Shown one piece after another: positions 61,654-64,000 of a DNA stretch of 64,000 bases. The stretch lies in the NCBI GenBank assembly GCA_050290265.1, contig JBNKHI010000015.1, positions 1 to 64,000 of the forward strand, written 5' to 3'. The position numbers were made by a program, and so were the translations under genes. This DNA comes from JBNKFV01 sp050290265 (lineage in GTDB: Bacteria > Pseudomonadota > Gammaproteobacteria > Pseudomonadales > Cellvibrionaceae). The notes beneath the pieces are model-generated. The model was not told where the DNA came from. It saw only the letters and a program-made list of their open reading frames with translations, and did not search any database. Position 1 is the stretch's first letter. Every line of letters starts with the position of its first letter.

Positions 61654-62265
61654 TCAAGCGCTTTCAGCACTGTGATCACTCAATGCCCCTCGCAATACAG
61701 CCAGGGTTTTCATTAAATACTTTTCTACACTACTCACTGACACACCCAACTCGATGCTGATTTGTGAGTAACTTTTACTGTCAAAGCGATTCATCTCAAA
61801 CGCTCTGCGATAAATCTCTGGCAGCTGTTGATAAGCACTGCTGACTTTATCCAAATTTTTCTCGGCTGCAACGAAACGTTCTGGATTTTGCGCCTCAGTC
61901 TGATCGTGATACTGCTCGCCATCATGCAATGAAAGATAGAGATCTTCTCGCCCTTTTTTGCGCAGACGATTGGCGGCCAGATTAGCGGCCGTTTTGAAAA
62001 CATAAGCTTTTAAGTCTTGCGTTGTTTCCAGAGAGTCACGACGCATCACATTATGGTAAGTGTCTTGCGCTATATCTTCAGCAGTATGTACATCCGGCAA
62101 GCGGCGACGGAGAAACCTAAGCAATGCCGCATTGTACGCACTAAACATAGCATGATAGACACTTTCCTTCGCTGCACCCGTCCGTAAGCGATTAACTGCC
62201 GGTTTAGCAGCATCAATACTAAACACATTATTTTCATGCTTTTTAACACTGGCTTTAGTCACCAT
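61654..62265 (-). CDS. ECF sigma factor, FecI type
   Basis: 203 residues from the ATG at 62265 (a GTG at 62283 is an alternative start). Region 2 reads LLRFLRRRLPDVHTAEDIAQDTYHNVMR and region 4 is RRAFEMNRFDSKSYSQISIELGVSVSSVEKYLMKTL. It recruits RNA polymerase to promoters of iron- or substrate-uptake genes and is held by the FecR protein encoded next. The usual order is sigma, anti-sigma, receptor; here the receptor lies upstream. Confidence 0.92.
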   Translation of the reverse strand: MVTKASVKKHENNVFSIDAAKPAVNRLRTGAAKESVYHAMFSAYNAALLRFLRRRLPDVHTAEDIAQDTYHNVMRRDSLETTQDLKAYVFKTAANLAANRLRKKGREDLYLSLHDGEQYHDQTEAQNPERFVAAEKNLDKVSSAYQQLPEIYRRAFEMNRFDSKSYSQISIELGVSVSSVEKYLMKTLAVLRGALSDHSAESA

Positions 62266-62386
62266 TTCGCCAATACCGAACACTTCCGCGTGTTTTTTTA
62301 GTTATCATGTTTTACGGCCTGTTTATATCCATACTAGGTACGAACAATACAGCGCTTGCCAGCCCAACGACTGGCAAGCGGGTTAG

Positions 62387-64000
62387 TTAGAAATCGTACT
62401 GCACTGTCACACCAGAGGTACGTGGTGCACCAAACGTTGCGAACGCAATTTGCGAACTGCGCTGCGAATAAATATGCGTACGATATTCTTCGTCTGCCAG
62501 GTTTTTAACCCAGGCAGTGATATTCCAGTTCTCACTGGCAGAATGCCACGCAATATGGGCATCCCACAAATCATAAGATGGAATAGTGGTAATGTCGTTA
62601 TTGTCGGGATCGTAATAACTCTTGTCTTGATAACGATAGCTGACTTTGGCGTAGAGGGTGCCGTTATCCCCCAGATCAAATCCATAACGACCGTAAGCAT
62701 GAGCCGTAAACTCAGGCGCTTGGCGCAGTTCATTCCCAGAGAAATTCGGAATGCAGCCATCAGCTGGATCTGAACTGACCCCGAGCGTTCCATCTGCACA
62801 TGGCAACGTACCACCACCCGGCGCAAGGTTGGCAACTTCTGGCGTAAAATCAGAATATTCTGTCTGTAAAAACGCTACGCTACCACCAAACTCCAACGCG
62901 TCTATTGGCAGCCAGGTAAATTCAACTTCTACACCAGAGATATCAGCCTCAGCAGCATTTTCGGTAATAAACTCACCGAACTGATTGCCGGGGTTATCGG
63001 CCAATTGGGTAAAACGGGTCACCTGAAGATTGCTGTAGTCAGTATAAAAGGCAGCAACATTCAAGCGCAGGCTTTGATCAAACCAGGTAGATTTCAAACC
63101 AACTTCATAGTTAATGGCCTCTTCTTCATCAAAAGAGTTCAGGGCTCGCTGGGGTGTTGATGGCGAACCAATAAAACCGCCACTTTTAAAGCCGTTACCA
63201 ATGCTGGCGTAGAGCATGGCGTCTTCGCTGAATTGCCAGTCGGCAGCAATTTTTGCCGATACATTGCTCCAGTCGTCTTTGGACTCGACATAAAAATTTT
63301 CCTGGATAAACACACCCACCGGTGCAATGCCATCATCAATATCACCCGCAAAGGCAACTTCTTTTTCTTCATAGGAGTAACGTAACCCCGCCGTCACCGA
63401 AAAACTGTCATTTATACGCCAGGTATTTTGGCCGTAAACAGCCCAACTGGTGCTATCGTTTTTCTGCTGAGAGCTATTCACTATGAGACGATCTGGCAAG
63501 CGGCCATAATCAACAGGAATCACATTGCCTCCGCAGTTGGGAATACAAAATGTTTCTGTTCGCTCAATGTCTTCCAGGCTATAAAACAGGCCTACTACCC
63601 AGTCGCTACTTTCACCTTGGGACGACAAGCGCAATTCCTGGGTGATTTGTTCGGTGGACTCGATGGCAGCGTCAGTGACGTCGCGTCTAAAACCCAATTC
63701 TGGTGCAACAGTAGGGTCTGTTGTGCTCAATCCCGGTAAGCCTTCGGAGTCTTCAGCCCAGTCAAAATCACTTTCTCTCCACGAGGTAATCGAAGTTAAG
63801 GTAAGGGCATCAAAATCGGCGGTTAAGCGCACCGAGTAACCTTCTACCTCACGATCCGTATAACCAATCTCGTCATTCGCAGCAGAGAATGGATCGCCAG
63901 CGCCCCCAAAAGCCTCATTCACCGCAATGGGGTCATTAGCATCACCATTCACGGAGTCACCCGCGTGTCCAACGGGTTCACGATTGGTATCACCATTGTC
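62387..64000 (-). CDS. TonB-dependent receptor, N-terminal part outside the window
   Basis: Open from the right edge to the stop at 62387, so at least 538 residues of the C-terminal beta-barrel. The N-terminal signal, TonB box and plug are not in view. Barrel strands include LTSITSWRESDFDW, TAGLRYSYEEKEVAFAGD, YASIGNGFKSGGF, EVGLKSTWFDQSLRLNVAAFYTDYSNLQV, and the terminal Phe of VQYDF required for outer-membrane assembly. A Cys pair near residue 158 of the visible part (FCIPNCGG) could form an extracellular disulfide. The substrate is unknown; the fecI/fecR genes just downstream suggest regulated uptake of iron chelates or other ligands. Confidence 0.92.
   Translation of the reverse strand, partial: DNGDTNREPVGHAGDSVNGDANDPIAVNEAFGGAGDPFSAANDEIGYTDREVEGYSVRLTADFDALTLTSITSWRESDFDWAEDSEGLPGLSTTDPTVAPELGFRRDVTDAAIESTEQITQELRLSSQGESSDWVVGLFYSLEDIERTETFCIPNCGGNVIPVDYGRLPDRLIVNSSQQKNDSTSWAVYGQNTWRINDSFSVTAGLRYSYEEKEVAFAGDIDDGIAPVGVFIQENFYVESKDDWSNVSAKIAADWQFSEDAMLYASIGNGFKSGGFIGSPSTPQRALNSFDEEEAINYEVGLKSTWFDQSLRLNVAAFYTDYSNLQVTRFTQLADNPGNQFGEFITENAAEADISGVEVEFTWLPIDALEFGGSVAFLQTEYSDFTPEVANLAPGGGTLPCADGTLGVSSDPADGCIPNFSGNELRQAPEFTAHAYGRYGFDLGDNGTLYAKVSYRYQDKSYYDPDNNDITTIPSYDLWDAHIAWHSASENWNITAWVKNLADEEYRTHIYSQRSSQIAFATFGAPRTSGVTVQYDF

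Noticed and set aside
1..64000. Mobile elements, prophage, CRISPR or defence islands
   Set aside because: I saw no transposase, integrase, phage structural gene, regularly spaced repeat or cas gene; gene content and order are core-like.

Overview
The window looks like chromosomal DNA of an aerobic, Gram-negative gammaproteobacterium, probably marine. It carries a complete Na+-translocating NADH:quinone reductase operon (nqrABCDEF) with its maturation genes apbE and nqrM, the Na+/H+ antiporter nhaB, two mechanosensitive channels and lipid A, TonB and lipoprotein genes. The block lexA – sulA-like – two small conserved genes – topA, the mfd–csiV pair and the cysI–DUF934 pair are arranged as I recall them in Pseudomonas and in marine Cellvibrionales-type bacteria. 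The lineage is inferred from gene content and order; no 16S gene is present. I see no rRNA, tRNA, CRISPR array, transposase, integrase or prophage, so this is mostly ordinary core chromosome.

Layout. 1-5.8 kb: a cut-off voltage-gated cation channel, a small DUF3012-like gene, cysS, glnS, then ppiB-lpxH on the other strand. 5.9-12 kb: an unusual MshEN–membrane–Fn3 protein, trmH, sohB, a small membrane protein and an orphan ChpA-like phosphotransfer scaffold. 12-19 kb: nhaB, a 38-residue membrane protein, the siroheme sulfite reductase pair cysI/DUF934, a CPA2 cation/proton antiporter, a NADAR protein and mscS. 19-22 kb: a hybrid histidine kinase whose phosphoacceptor His appears to be Asn, and a DUF2788 protein. 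22-27 kb: a PDR-type flavin/2Fe-2S reductase, etfBA and divergent ETF:ubiquinone oxidoreductase. Together etfBA and ETF-QO carry electrons from acyl-CoA and similar dehydrogenases to quinone.

27-31 kb: DUF1285, DUF4823 lipoprotein, tesB, an unknown 109-residue protein and the soluble transhydrogenase sthA. 31-38.5 kb: nqrABCDEF-apbE-nqrM on the minus strand, with sthA next. ApbE attaches FMN to NqrB and NqrC, and NqrM is needed for metal-centre assembly. 38.9-45.5 kb: a long-form GAPDH, then mfd-csiV. 45.5-51.5 kb: a cold-shock protein, an MscS-like channel, nagZ, a DUF6763-like gene and the SOS genes lexA and sulA-like behind CTGTATA half-sites. 51.5-58.8 kb: topA, two uncharacterised membrane-anchored proteins, a universal stress protein and the ABC-F ATPase uup. 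58.9-64 kb: a small interrupted gene, an aromatic-acid-type MFS permease, fecR, fecI and the C-terminal part of a TonB-dependent receptor that leaves the window.

The items most worth a second look are the MshEN–TM–Fn3 protein, the His-less hybrid kinase, inverted repeats in the nhaB and nqr leaders, a hairpin inside the start of apbE, the unlisted 38-residue membrane protein, and a small secreted or membrane-type gene with two in-frame stops. I did not find a clearly new multi-gene system.
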